This document shows, in pieces, positions 38,801 to 46,379 of a DNA stretch of 64,000 nt. Each line of letters opens with the position of its first letter. Positions within the stretch are counted from its first letter, which is position 1. Origin of the DNA: Rhyacophila brunnea (Eukaryota > Arthropoda > Insecta > Trichoptera > Rhyacophilidae); the NCBI GenBank assembly GCA_022495005.1, contig JAGYXB010002044.1:62001-126000 (forward strand), written 5' to 3'. The notes beneath the pieces are model-generated. The model searched no databases. It had not been told where the DNA came from and was given only the letters and a program-made list of their open reading frames with translations. Made by a program: the position numbers and the translations under genes.

Positions 38801-41800
38801 TGTTTAATACGAGTACCAATTTGGCGAGATCCCAGTATTCGGGTTTCAGACTCAGATTTTGAAAACCATACTTTTAGAGTAGATACTAAAATTATCAGCA
38901 ATACAGCGAAGCGATAGTTTATATATTTATATTATTAATTTAAAGATTATAAACAAAACAAACGAAAAATGGCCTTTTCATTCCGTCACTGAATTCATTA
39001 AAAAGTACGGAAACTCGCTTTCAGACGAAATTTTCCAAAATAGCACGGGAAAAGTCCAGCAGTCTTCCATGTAAAATTATTTTTCCTAGAAATAGATGTA
39101 CGAGACTGCCAAATTTTATTTGAGTATTACAAAGAAAATGATTTTCGGATAATAAGGATAATACATAAAACACTCTGGACCATTTCATAACAGCGTTCAC
39201 TAATGGTTACACAGACAATAATATAGAGTCCGAAATATACGATAGAAATACATCACTTTTTTTTTAAATATACATAATATAATATCATGCGGATTTTATT
39301 TTATGAAAATAAATAATTAAATTCACTTAAGTGTAAGATAAATGCAAACACGGTTTTAGCAGATAATTTATTATTATTTTCCAAAAGTCACATGTGCCGT
39401 CAGCCAAGGTTTATTTATGGATTTTTTCCTCGCCAATTGGTAACCGATTCGTTCTACTATTGATCAACATTAAATATTCAAAAGAATGTAGGAAAACATC
39501 ATAAAATACAAGTGGTTAAGAGTGTCATATGCTTAGAAAACTCTTAATCTTGTCGATAACTCTCACAATATAAACAAAATAAATAATAGGTTACATAGCT
39601 GTACCCTAGAACTGAACTATATTAAGTGCCATATCCAAAATTTCTCAGTAGAGCCATTTTAAGTTTATTGAAATATATTTTTTCTTCTGTATTAAAGTTT
39701 TGGCAAAAGTTTTATAGTTCAAAATTTTTTTTGAGAAGATATTTGATTATTTTATATACTTATCACAGTATATGTGCATATTTCAGTGTTTTAACTTAGT
39801 TATATAGAAAATAAACACTTAATACTATTTAGCTTTAAGAAAAAAATATTATGTTACTTTTAGTACTGCTTCAAATAGTATTATGTGCCATTAACATTCA
39901 GTGAAGGGATATATTATGTTGAATAAAGTACACTCAATATTGTTTTAAAAATGTATAATAATTAATAATATTACAAAAATAATGTATGTTTTAATAATAA
40001 TCTCGAACAGTGGGATTGCAAAACTGGAAATTTATTAATATGATCTCGAATATTTTGTTTAATAAATTCTGGTATTTTTGTTGATGGCGGTTGCTTTCCT
40101 CTTTTATCGTGTTCAACAGTTCCTCCAACAGACTTTTTAAATAGTGCAGTAGTAATAAATGTTTGTGAAATATAAAAAGGTAAATAAAAAATACTTTGCA
40201 CACTTTAATAGACTGACCATCTAATTCAAAGTAGTATTGACGTGTATGATTTATTTTATCGATCCTTTTATCATTTGTTATTCTCTTCCTTTTTATCGGT
40301 ACGAACTTTACATTTAACGCAACAAATTGCCGTTTGTGGTCAATGTTTTTTCACTTTTCCAAAATGCCTTGTGAATTTCATTTCTATGATGAGCTGAAAA
40401 ATGTATGGAACTTTTAAGGCGACATTCTGTCTTGCAGGGTGCAAGAACTCTTTGTGCTGGGATAGTTTGTGTTTTAATCGGACGTTCCTCTCCTGCTGCT
40501 ACTTTTTGTTTTCTAATGTTATTTTTCCAATTTAATGGATTTTTCTTTCTTTTTTTTCCCTTTCTCACATTCAGTTGTGCTTCGTCCACGATATTAGTCA
40601 AATTTTGATTATCTGTATCTGAAATTTCCTAAACTGATACATCTGATTCAGAACCATTCTCGCTTTGATGGTAATCAGGATCGTCAGCTATACAATCTTC
40701 ATCGATATGTGTAGATGTTTCATGTACAATATTAATGTTATCGCATTGGAGAAGATCTGAAGTCTCTGAAGCGAGAGTGGGTTGTATTGATGCAACCGAT
40801 GTTTCCAACACTTCATAGTAAACGATGTTACCACTCTGACCAAACGCATACAGATTATCATCACACACAATATCACTATGGCTTATTTCTTGATAACCAG
40901 CCACAGTTTTGTCGACATAAATCAAGTCATCTAGGGGTGAATTTATTTTCCTTTCAATTGATGAACTCCCTGCATCTAAAACGAAAATGACCCATTATCA
41001 ATCTTAAAAAATGAAAATATGAATACTGTATTTTTGTTTCACGGATCTTTTGTCAAACCAAATTAATGGATTTAATACTATGACATTCGGCTAAAACAAA
41101 ATTAAACAATACTATTTCCAAACTCGAATAATCGAGCTATACTATTATCTTAAATATCAGCCAGGTTTAATGTACAATTTAATAATATTGTTTGATTTCA
41201 TAAAACTGATTATAAATTCCTACCTTTCGTTTCTGAATCGTTGTTTGACACTGCGGTAGTAATTCATCACAGTCATCAATAATATTATTGGTTTGTATTT
41301 TCACTAAGTCCAGAATACGTTTACTTCTCTCCGACATTATTGTAATTAACTTTTCTTATTTGGAATAAATGTTTCAATGCAAAACTGTTTCAAACATTCG
41401 CACAAAGGAGTTAATACAACAAAAATGTGCGGTCGTCTGTCAAGTGTCAAACATTGTTCGTACTAACTCCGCAAGATAGCACTTAATACTGTTTAATTGT
41501 ATTGGTTGTTTTGACTGAGTGGACTTAATATCAATAAATAACAAAACACCCACAACTAAAGAGTATTAAAAGACTTAAGTATTCTTTGATTCCAAAATCA
41601 AGATGCACTTAATATTCTTTAAAACGCAATTTCTCAGGAAATAATTGATATAGGAGTTAATACTGTTTACCATGGGAAAGAAGAGGCAAAATCATGAAGT
41701 TTAGTGCAATAAAGTGACTTTTGAAAATTTTGGAGTTAATACAGTTCGGTTCTAGGGTACAGTAATAGATTCTTTAAAATGTTATGTAAAATATAACGGC

Positions 41801-44800
41801 TTGTAAATAATTTGTACCTACCATTTATTTAGCGGGGCAAAGCCAAAAGCGCATACAGGTAATTTGCAATTATTGTACACAGAGAAAAACGAAATATCTT
41901 TTTGATTGGTTTCGTCAATATGGTAATATCATGTTTCTCTAACACACAGCAAAAACAGTGTTGTAAGTTCGTCACGGATTAAAGTATATTACCAAGTTTG
42001 GAACGTTAAAAATTTTGTTTTTTTTAAAAGCAGATTCGTTGTAATTTTCGTTCTGAACAAGAGATTGTACTATCTCTATCTCTATATATATAAAAATCTC
42101 GTGTCACGATGTTTGTGGTCGAACTCCTCCGAAATGGCTCGACCGATTTTTATGATTTTTTTTTATGTATATTTGTTAGGTATGAGGATAGGTCAACAAG
42201 TATATTTCATACCGCTATGTGATTAGGGTATATCTATCCAGAAAATTTTTCTTTTATTTTTTTGACAATTTTTTTTTGTATTTTTTTTATCATTTGGTAT
42301 AAAAAAATACCTATAACCTCAAATTTTCACTTTCCTACCCCCATCCTCCCATTTTTTAATCGCGATTTTATTATTTTTGTATGAAAAAATTTAACCGTCG
42401 TTCGTATTTCAAACAGAACGAAATTATTTATGTTGTTGAATGACAGATGGCACTACGTCCGAGAAGAATTCAAGAGAAGCGTCGCGTCATTTTGACATTT
42501 CATTCGGCAAATCACAATGCAGTGCATGCAAAATTTTGTACGATTTATTTTAATTTATCTATTTTTATGTGCGTGTATTACAGTGCACAATGCCAGCAAG
42601 ACGCAAGGAGGGCCATTTGGGCCGTCGAACAAATAAAGCAACAAACATGCGAAATAGTAGAGTAGAAAGAACAGACGAACAAATCCAACAATATAACAAA
42701 AACGTGCGTGTAAGCATGTCGCAATTGCGTGCATCTTAATCACAAGAGGCACGAGCTGAACGAAATCAACAACGACAATTGGAACGGAGCCAAGCGTGCC
42801 GGTTCGTAGTTAACACGCAGAGCAAATGACCGACAACGCCAACAAGTACATCGAACATTTACATCCGCTTCGTTCCTTCGTCTCGCATTCGAGTACGAGC
42901 CAGATATTGAATATTCCGCTCATCCAAAAGTGCTGATTGTATGGACAAAGAATGTCCCCATTGTCATGCGCTCAAATTCAAACATGAGTCAGCCGGGATG
43001 TGTTGCGCATCAGGAAAAGTGCAACTACCAGAAATTGAGATACCACCAGAACCATTGAACAGCTTGCTCATTGGCACGGTTCGAGATTCAAACCTGTTCC
43101 TGAAGTCCATTCGCACATTCAATTCATGCTTCCAAATGACTTCGTCCGGAGCAACAGAAATAGTTCACAATACTGCGGCAAATGGTCAACAATTCCATTC
43201 TACGTTCAAAATCAAAGGTCAAGTATACCACAAAGTAGGCTCATTGCTGCTAATGCCAAACGAACCGCATACATTTTTACAAATCTACTTCATGGGCGCG
43301 GCGGTGAGGACATCAATCATGCGGATGCACGTTGCGGCTTCAATAGCCTCAATTTGCCTAATGCCAGGCGCATCGTCGGCGAACTGGACGCCCTGTTGAA
43401 TGAGCACAATGAATTATTGAAATTCTTCAAAACACACATGCACCAATTGCAAAGTGACAATCACGCTATTGTCATCAATCCTGATAAAACACCGGCTGGA
43501 GAGCACGTACGTCGATTCAATGCGACTGTTGTTGACGACATTGCTGGAATCATGGTTAGCGACCGCACATCGACGCGAGAAATCGTGATTCGAAGAAGAA
43601 ACAATAATCTGGAGTTCATCGCTGACACACACCGTTCATACGACGCCCTCCAATATCCGCTAATTTTCTGGAAGGGACAAGACGGATATTGCATAAACAT
43701 TAAACAACGAGATCCTGTCACAGGTAATTCATTCATTATGAACATCATTACTCATTTTGAATTGAGAAAATGAATGGTTGATGTTTTTTTATTTTTATCG
43801 GCGGTCATCGTCTACAGTGCTCTATTCCTTTTTCTGTCATAGATCCCATCCCCACACACTTACGATACATTCGTTACTTTTTATTTAACAACCAAAATAT
43901 TCACTAGAAATAATTTATATGGCAGAACAACGTTTGCCTGGTCAGCTAGTTATATTATAATAATCTATGATTAATAAAAATTAAATACGATTTTATTGAA
44001 ATTATAAAAAATAATTTCTTCACATAAAAATACATTTATGGTGCCTATATATTATGTTCCATACCAATGAACTCTTCTTCTTCTTCCACGGCGCTACATC
44101 CCGGGGCGGGATTTGGCCTCCTCCACAACCGCTCTCTCGCTACACTTCTCCAGTTACCGGATCTTCCTATATGAAGCCAGTCCACTTCTACGGCGTCAGC
44201 CCATCTCCTTCTCGGACGGCCTCTGGGTCTCTTCCGTTGGGGTAGCCACTTCGTCATGATCCTTGGCGCTCTAACTTCAGGCATTCTCTCCACATGTCGC
44301 GCCCATCGTAGTCTTTGGGACTTACAGTATCTTATGATTATTTGCTGTTCAATCAGCTCTTCCAACTCGTGGTTCATTTTTATTCTGTAGTTCCCATTTT
44401 TCAACGTGGGTTCAAAGATTTTGCGGAGTATTTTGCGTTCGAAGACAGCTAATTTATTTTCCTCATTTTGAGTTAAGCACCAAGTCTCACAGCCATAAGT
44501 GACCACTGGCCTTATAATTGTTTTATAAATTAGAAGTTTACTTCTTCGACCTAGAATTTTCGACCCCACCAGTCGCTTTCAGGCATGCCAGCATTTATTC
44601 CCGGAGATAAGGCGGATTTTTATCTCCTCTCCTGTCTTATTTTGGGTATTAGGCTGGATCTGAGATACGTGAACTTGTCCACCCCTTCATATGCATGCTG
44701 TCATATGTCTATATTCTGCAGCGGTACCTAATCGCGTGTGCTGACCATATATTATTATTTAGTTTTTGACTGGTTTATTTGCAGCCCAGCGTTTTCTGCT

Positions 44801-46107
44801 TTTATTTTCATAGTGCCACCATGGTCGATCATCCTCTGTTTGGATCTGCTTGTAATTACTATGTCGTCAGCATAAGCGCACATCTCCGTTGTATTGTTAT
44901 CTACCCATCTTATCTACCCATACTCTTATGTTGGTTTCACGAGCTATGGATTCCACCACAAGGTTAAATACCATAGTGGATAGCGCATCCCCTTGTCTCA
45001 CACCTGATTCGATTTTGAAGCTTTCAGTTTGCTCATTTTGCACAGTGACAACTGCTTGAGTATCCGTCAGTGTGGTCTTTATTAGCCTTACTAGTTTTAA
45101 GGGAATTCCCAGTATTTTTAGGCTTTGCAGCGTCTTATCCCTATTCACGCTGTCGAAAGATTGTTTATAATCAATAAACAGGTGGTGGAGTCAGGAGTGT
45201 ACGGTTGTATTCGTGCGCTTTCTCCATAGTTTGCCTCATGAGATGGATGTGATCTATGGTTGAACACAGTTATTGTGCTCCTTATTGGCATTATTAATGG
45301 CAGGCTAGTCCTATACCTTGGACCAATAAACGACAGTAATGTTGATGAAGCTTCCGATTTCAGAGACACACAGGACGGTTAATTTTACGAAGAATGGTTC
45401 TCATTTACAACATGTATAAGTCAGAACAAATCGTACGTAAATAAGATATCTTCTTAATTTTAGACTACAGTACTTAAGCATACCTAAGAGAAAATCAGTC
45501 GGATGAAACTACTGGTTATATTCATACAGCCTTAGGGAAAATAGTCCCAATTTTTTTTGTGAACCCTCATCACCATAATGCCGTACTGCAACTGATGCGG
45601 ACCCAACAATACACCTACACTCATATGTCCCTAATATAAATGCACTCAGCCAAGTCCGACCGACTATTTTCGGACCGTGGCACTGAATTGCGTATTACGA
45701 CGGTAGTGCTAGTTATTGACTATCTTCTATCTTCGAATGCAATGCAGTAACCTGTTCGCAATAAATCAAGATTTTAGATTGAATATTTCATTCAAATTAC
45801 TACCATTTATTTAAATATGCAACAATCATCATTTTTAACAAATAGTTTACCACATTGCATTTGAAGTATGCGCAATAACTTGCACTACCATCGAAGTTTA
45901 CAGTTTCGTGTCATAGCCTGACTGTAGTGGACCTTGACTCCGTCTTAAAGAAATCTTTCTAGTAATCTAACGAAATAAAGTCAATAATATTTTGAAACTT
46001 ACCTGATTGTTGCTTTCAGAAAATCTTTTTAGATTAACCAAAGATTGTTTTCCAAGGTGATGCTGAAAACTGTTGACCATTTTGTTGACATCTGCCGGAT
46101 CCACCAT
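14727..46107 (-). CDS. Gene B: acyl-CoA synthetase / 4-coumarate-CoA-ligase-like AMP-binding enzyme (11 exons)
   Basis: Predicted to activate a carboxylic acid with ATP to an acyl-AMP and pass it to CoA, like arthropod 4CL/luciferase-like proteins; the substrate is unknown. Exons in coding order: 46107-46003, 24987-24780, 22746-22551, 21456-21337, 19430-19253, 18388-18248, 17694-17569, 17036-16953, 15647-15501, 15201-15036, 14869-14727. They sum to 1614 nt with consistent phases, giving 537 residues, the usual family length. The P-loop [11 protein letters not shown] is at residues 186-196, YGMSE at 328-332, TGD at 407-409, VDR at 422-424, and the C-terminal catalytic Lys of SGKIDRK at 516. 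It ends in IAAA, so no SKL-type peroxisomal signal. Exon 1, 21 kb away, is the least certain: its phase-0 end and the 3n total support it. Confidence 0.85.
15036..15201 (-). CDS. Gene B exon 10
   Basis: Encodes [20 protein letters not shown] and then [16 protein letters not shown], the conserved start of the C-terminal domain. Acceptor TTGACAG, donor AAAA/GTAAGA, ends in phase 1. Confidence 0.93.
15501..15647 (-). CDS. Gene B exon 9
   Basis: Encodes [18 protein letters not shown] then [12 protein letters not shown], which holds the TGD motif (ribose-binding Asp 409) and the hinge before the mobile C-terminal domain. Acceptor TTTTGCAG, donor CAG/GTGAGC. Confidence 0.94.
16953..17036 (-). CDS. 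Gene B exon 8
   Basis: Encodes [20 protein letters not shown] then KSPLTLFK, matching the V-D-x-x-T-G-x-x-L-G...GE region of the family. It is 84 nt, the same as exon 8 of gene C. Donor AAA/GTAAGA. Confidence 0.92.
17569..17694 (-). CDS. Gene B exon 7
   Basis: Encodes the adenylation motif YGMSE (328-332), [17 protein letters not shown] and the G-K-P phosphate-proximal loop. 126 nt, equal to gene C exon 7. Donor AAG/GTAAGT. Confidence 0.94.
18248..18388 (-). CDS. Gene B exon 6
   Basis: Encodes [20 protein letters not shown] and [20 protein letters not shown], where most relatives have the SGGAPL loop; here it is SIGSNI. 141 nt, equal to gene C exon 6. Acceptor CTTTTAG, donor CAG/GTGAGT. Confidence 0.92.
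18549..18640 (+). repeat. Pogo/Tigger-like terminal fragment
   Basis: Reads CTGTAGAAACTCGATATAAC, then GGACTAATGCGG and GTCCGTTATGTAAAAACAC, resembling the ends of pogo/Tigger-type elements in insects. The matching other end is not in the window. Confidence 0.4.
18665..18945 (+). repeat. Dispersed repeat R1, copy 3
   Basis: Shares with 57195-57560 the CAGGCTAGGATCTTTGGC type block, the TATCGTTAAGGTTAAAG block and a TAGCGCCGCA/TAGCGCCTAA end; copy 1 at 950 is inverse. Located in intron 5 of gene B. Confidence 0.55.
19253..19430 (-). CDS. Gene B exon 5
   Basis: Encodes [20 protein letters not shown] then [20 protein letters not shown]. The usual FFHxxGL acyl-pocket motif is replaced by FVWLSGI, as in an arthropod-specific subgroup. 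178 nt, equal to gene C exon 5. Acceptor TGTTTCAG, donor CAG/GTAATA. Confidence 0.93.
19652..19925 (+). repeat. SINE family S1, copy 3
   Basis: Head CGCCCACGATGACCGAGTGG (A box), B box AGGTTCGAATCTAGG, then the S1 body with an inserted or variant middle (ATTAAATAAAG) and the end TCTTATTAGGATTGGACATG. It lies in intron 4 of gene B and is opposite in strand to the copies at 12730 and 13064. Confidence 0.7.
19978..20107 (+). repeat. Direct repeat R4, copy 1
   Basis: TTTCATAGCC...GCAAAATTCATGAATT, GAATGAAAACCTAACC, TATCGGCTATTTT and the GTAARCCGA end recur in the same order and strand at 20889-21008, both within intron 4 of gene B. Confidence 0.6.
20755..21140 (+). repeat. Dispersed repeat R5 (with R4 inside)
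   Basis: The segments CCAATTTTATTAGATTCAA and CACGGTAAAGTATGATACGG with GAACTGCATACATAC reappear inverted near 61060-61200 and 60770-60915. A shorter relative (GTACGTATGCAGTTTGTCGT) is at 15990-16020. No coding capacity. Confidence 0.5.
20889..21008 (+). repeat. Direct repeat R4, copy 2
   Basis: Second copy of the 19978-20107 unit, embedded between the two conserved parts of R5. The copies differ mainly by small indels. Confidence 0.6.
21337..21456 (-). CDS. Gene B exon 4 (P-loop)
   Basis: Encodes [20 protein letters not shown] then PKGVCLTH, the ATP-binding A3 motif. The phase-2 junction with exon 3 restores GA/A, a Glu codon. 120 nt, equal to gene C exon 4. Confidence 0.95.
22551..22746 (-). 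CDS. Gene B exon 3
   Basis: Encodes [40 protein letters not shown] and PAEDEDMF; the GKPDIIFC and FTPFSDFL segments are shared with gene C. 196 nt. Acceptor ATTTTCAG, donor GA/GTAAGT. Confidence 0.93.
24603..24675 (-). other. tRNA-like segment, SINE family S2 head
   Basis: On the minus strand GCCCTCGTAGACCAGTGCGT (A-box-like) is followed by TTCAATTCTCGATGAGGTC (a decayed B box and end). The 56803-56875 copy shares GTGCGTAAGGCGCT and TGAGGTCA. It lies in intron 2 of gene B. Confidence 0.45.
24780..24987 (-). CDS. Gene B exon 2
   Basis: Encodes [20 protein letters not shown] then [20 protein letters not shown] and the [16 protein letters not shown] strand, the N-terminal lobe of the adenylation domain. 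The in-frame ATG in this exon is not the start: the family needs about 35 more residues, which exon 1 supplies. Acceptor CTGTTACAG, donor TCAA/GTAAGT. Confidence 0.9.
25183..25300. repeat. Fragment related to the 13712-14238 MITE
   Basis: Shares ATTATGATTTGGTTTAGGCA and ACCATCTGTAATTTGTATTA...TCAATGAAAACAA with 13990-14160, but the outer ends are missing. Confidence 0.5.
25625..25690 (-). other. tRNA-like fragment
   Basis: Minus strand contains a B-box-like GATTCGAGTCCAGCCCGGCG and upstream TGCTAAACCATATTGG. Too degraded to fold; probably a SINE remnant. Confidence 0.25.
25828..26046. repeat. Foldback: near-perfect 220-bp inverted repeat
   Basis: The left arm ATTGTTGTTTTAATTTAATA... through TTATTCCACTTTTAATCAAT and AGGACCGGTTTC is repeated inverted on the right with few mismatches over about 95 bp per arm. 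The centre holds a second, smaller palindrome (AGAGGGACATTTTCAA / TTGAAAATGTCCCTCT). Flanking DNA shows no clear target duplication. It lies within intron 1 of gene B. Confidence 0.85.
26100..28000. other. Intron 1 of gene B: no feature recognised
   Basis: AT-rich DNA with only short unconnected ORFs on both strands. A weak RGRPRQ-containing minus-strand ORF near 26610-26839 might be a retroelement scrap but has no supporting context. Confidence 0.4.
28008..28590. mobile_element. Non-autonomous hAT-like element (583 bp)
   Basis: The left end CAGGGGTGGCTCTACC and the inverse of the right end, CAGTGGCGGCTCGACG, agree at most positions. The perfect 8-bp repeat TGTATTTA flanks it at 28000-28007 and 28591-28598. 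No ORF of note. Inserted in intron 1 of gene B. Confidence 0.87.
29500..29772 (+). mobile_element. LINE fragment: RNase H/zinc-knuckle tail of a Jockey/R1-like ORF2
   Basis: The frame starting at 29551 reads [16 protein letters not shown], then [20 protein letters not shown], the L-T-G-H...C-x-C-G...H-I-(I/L)-x-x-C/Y-P pattern that ends many insect LINE ORF2 proteins. Upstream coding continues in another frame, so it is broken and 5' truncated. Confidence 0.7.
29853..30299. repeat. 15-bp tandem repeat block with an inverse copy 330 bp away
   Basis: From 30207 to 30299 the unit TGTTCTGTTTTGTCA is repeated about six times with small changes. At 29853-29885 the inverse word (ACAAAACAGAACATGACAAAA) occurs about twice. 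The two blocks face each other and could form hairpin arms of a small element. Confidence 0.65.
30890..31165 (+). mobile_element. Possible LINE 3' tail
   Basis: The plus strand encodes [16 protein letters not shown], a stop, then LGHDFSKI, resembling the G-R-P-x-x-x-W...W tail of insect LINE reverse transcriptases, followed by GAGAAGAAGG. Short and broken. Confidence 0.35.
31385..31735. repeat. Possible MITE with GGGCGCC-type ends
   Basis: ACAATTGGGCGCCGCAC on the left and the inverse of GCGTGGCGCCAAATCATCCT on the right form an imperfect inverted pair about 350 bp apart. Target duplication not seen. Confidence 0.3.
31736..32773. other. Intron 1 of gene B: no feature recognised
   Basis: Very AT-rich DNA with no ORF, repeat boundary or tRNA-like signal that I can support. 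Confidence 0.4.
32774..33347. mobile_element. 574-bp element with 33-bp terminal inverted repeats
   Basis: GAGGCGTCTAATTCCAAAAA on the left and the inverse of TTTTTGTAATTAGACGCCTC on the right, continuing to AAGTCCACA, give ends of about 33 bp with few mismatches. A 4-bp repeat, AAAT, flanks it (32770-32773, 33348-33351). The superfamily is not clear, and there is no transposase. Confidence 0.75.
34014..34172. repeat. Dispersed repeat R3, copy 2
   Basis: Shares ACGATCATTA, TTCGAAAGCAGTGG, TTTTCCACGAAGC and AGAAAGTATCGACATCTTAG with 10540-10650 in the same orientation. Confidence 0.45.
34392..35040 (+). mobile_element. Jockey-like LINE, 3' fragment with short-repeat tail
   Basis: Encodes [20 protein letters not shown] then FLRHLYFK, the E-x-x-S-x-x-W-S-P-Y...I-E-x-V-Q...F segment after the reverse transcriptase, and in another frame [16 protein letters not shown] and [17 protein letters not shown], the usual end of ORF2. 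Stops and frameshifts break it. It ends in AAATAAATAAATAAATT at about 35040, typical of a LINE tail. 5' truncated. Confidence 0.7.
35044..35116 (-). other. tRNA pseudogene or SINE head
   Basis: Minus strand has a good A box (TAGCTTGATTGG) and B box (GGTTCAAGTCCC). A D stem GCTT/AAGC, an anticodon stem around loop CGCGATT, and an acceptor stem with wobble pairs can be drawn. Two A-C mismatches and the missing U33 argue against a functional tRNA. It directly abuts the LINE tail. Confidence 0.45.
35652..36341. mobile_element. 690-bp hAT-like element, copy 2
   Basis: The left end is CAGTGACGTCCCTATAC and the inverse of the right end is CAGTGACGCTCCGTGG. The perfect 8-bp repeat GAGTTCAT flanks it at 35644-35651 and 36342-36349. 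Same length as the element at 11193-11882, inverse orientation. No transposase. Confidence 0.9.
36842..38139 (+). mobile_element. mariner transposon (1298 bp)
   Basis: The ends CGAGGGTGGGTCAATAA and its inverse (TTATTGACCCACCCTCG) are flanked by TA at 36840-36841 and 38140-38141, as for Tc1/mariner. The length is normal for mariner, so it is a full-length but mutated copy. It sits in intron 1 of gene B. Confidence 0.93.
37030..38074 (+). pseudogene. mariner transposase, inactivated
   Basis: ATG at 37030 (MEKIEFK), then a frameshift into [11 protein letters not shown] and a helix-turn-helix region ([27 protein letters not shown]). Catalytic blocks: the first Asp in [15 protein letters not shown] (near 37488-37530), the second in [10 protein letters not shown] (near 37770), and the third in [13 protein letters not shown] (near 37855-37890), so the DD34D pattern is recognisable. 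Frameshifts near 37045, 37530 and 37930 and an early stop at 37751 break the frame. It ends NYVEK-TAA. It resembles SETMAR-type mariners. Confidence 0.92.
38150..39590. other. Intron 1 of gene B: no feature recognised
   Basis: AT-rich sequence without supported genes. GAGAGACTCA occurs twice (38503, 38692) but no larger repeat was delimited. Confidence 0.4.
39601..41760 (-). mobile_element. Unclassified DNA transposon with about 30-bp inverted ends and transposase N-terminal remnants
   Basis: The left end GTACCCTAGAACTGAACTAT and the inverse of the right end, GTACCCTAGAACCGAACTGT, match at nearly all positions over about 28 bp. The word TTAATACT/AGTATTAA recurs near both ends (for example 39825, 41490, 41565), as subterminal repeats do. 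The minus-strand coding remnants belong to a transposase-like protein widespread in arthropods whose superfamily I cannot name. The flanking target duplication is ambiguous because the ends are GTAC. Confidence 0.8.
39971..41338 (-). pseudogene. Transposase-like gene remnants of the 39601-41760 element
   Basis: In coding order: an ATG exon (41338-41225) [18 protein letters not shown] ending at GTAGGA; an acidic segment (about 40965-40632) with [16 protein letters not shown] that stops at TAG (40629-40631) and then resumes in the same frame; a basic segment [20 protein letters not shown] (about 40560); a Cys pair in [10 protein letters not shown]; and, after further breaks, [15 protein letters not shown] with [16 protein letters not shown] (40201-39990). 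The catalytic half expected after the HINxxPxxxSHxxR motif is absent. The exon 1/2 phase does not close, so introns are uncertain. Confidence 0.65.
42073..43949 (+). mobile_element. Helitron, internally deleted (1877 bp)
   Basis: The 5' end TCTCTATCTCTATATATATA leads to TCGTGTCACGATGTTTGTG, typical of insect Helitrons. The 3' end GGTCAGCTAG is preceded by a short GC-rich hairpin region. It lies between A (42072) and T (43950), as Helitrons insert. It codes for part of the Rep N-terminal region only; the helicase is gone. A second 3' end occurs at 63809-64000. Confidence 0.88.
42590..43773 (+). pseudogene. Helitron Rep/helicase N-terminal region, broken
   Basis: Opens [16 protein letters not shown] with stops soon after. 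A zinc-finger-like [18 protein letters not shown] follows at 42952, then the Helitron-like N domain [20 protein letters not shown]...LQIYFMG in one frame to about 43300 and, after a frameshift, [35 protein letters not shown] and [19 protein letters not shown] in another. It ends shortly after RDPVTG. HUH nuclease and SF1 helicase domains are missing, so it cannot move itself. Confidence 0.9.
44060..45188 (-). mobile_element. RTE/CR1-type LINE, 5'-truncated and frameshifted
   Basis: From high to low coordinates: [20 protein letters not shown] (palm start), [20 protein letters not shown], the catalytic box [14 protein letters not shown] (near 44860), and an ORF at 44569-44045 with [33 protein letters not shown] and [16 protein letters not shown]. 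It ends in a GAAGAAGAAGAAGAG tail. Typical of the RTE-like LINEs behind craniofacial-development-2-like predictions. Frames differ between segments, so it is dead. Confidence 0.88.
45200..45620 (-). mobile_element. Jockey-like LINE 3' fragment J1, copy 1
   Basis: Minus strand encodes [19 protein letters not shown] and upstream [10 protein letters not shown]. The same order with about 70 percent identity lies at 62129-62590. It touches the truncated end of the RTE-like LINE at 45188, suggesting insertion of one next to the other. Confidence 0.65.
46003..46107 (-). CDS. Gene B exon 1 (start codon, 35 codons)
   Basis: Reads [20 protein letters not shown] then [15 protein letters not shown] and ends CAG/GTAAGT in phase 0, exactly what exon 2 (starting INLTTEES) needs. 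AACAATGG gives an acceptable start context. It cannot belong to gene C, whose last exon lies upstream on the same strand. No other minus-strand start exon was seen between 25 and 46 kb. Confidence 0.7.
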
Positions 46108-46379
46108 TGTTACTAATTTAAAATTTACGTATTATTATTGTAGGCACAACGCAGTTTTTAAAAGTTAGCTAAATTAAATACGTAATGGATTATTTTTTGT
46201 TTTGTTTTTATCCGTTGTTTTGTTTGATTACAGATTAGAGTGAAAACAAACAGTTAATTGGAAGCTTCACTACGTTACATCATTTGTAAGCGCACACCTG
46301 TTGGGTATGTGAAACGCGACAGAATACCGCCCACGAAATGAATCGCGTGTTTTATATTACTTGGCAAATCTTCAGTTTT

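Noticed and set aside
43414..43748. Minus-strand ORFs of 72 and 95 codons
   Set aside because: They are shadows of the Helitron Rep frame on the plus strand.
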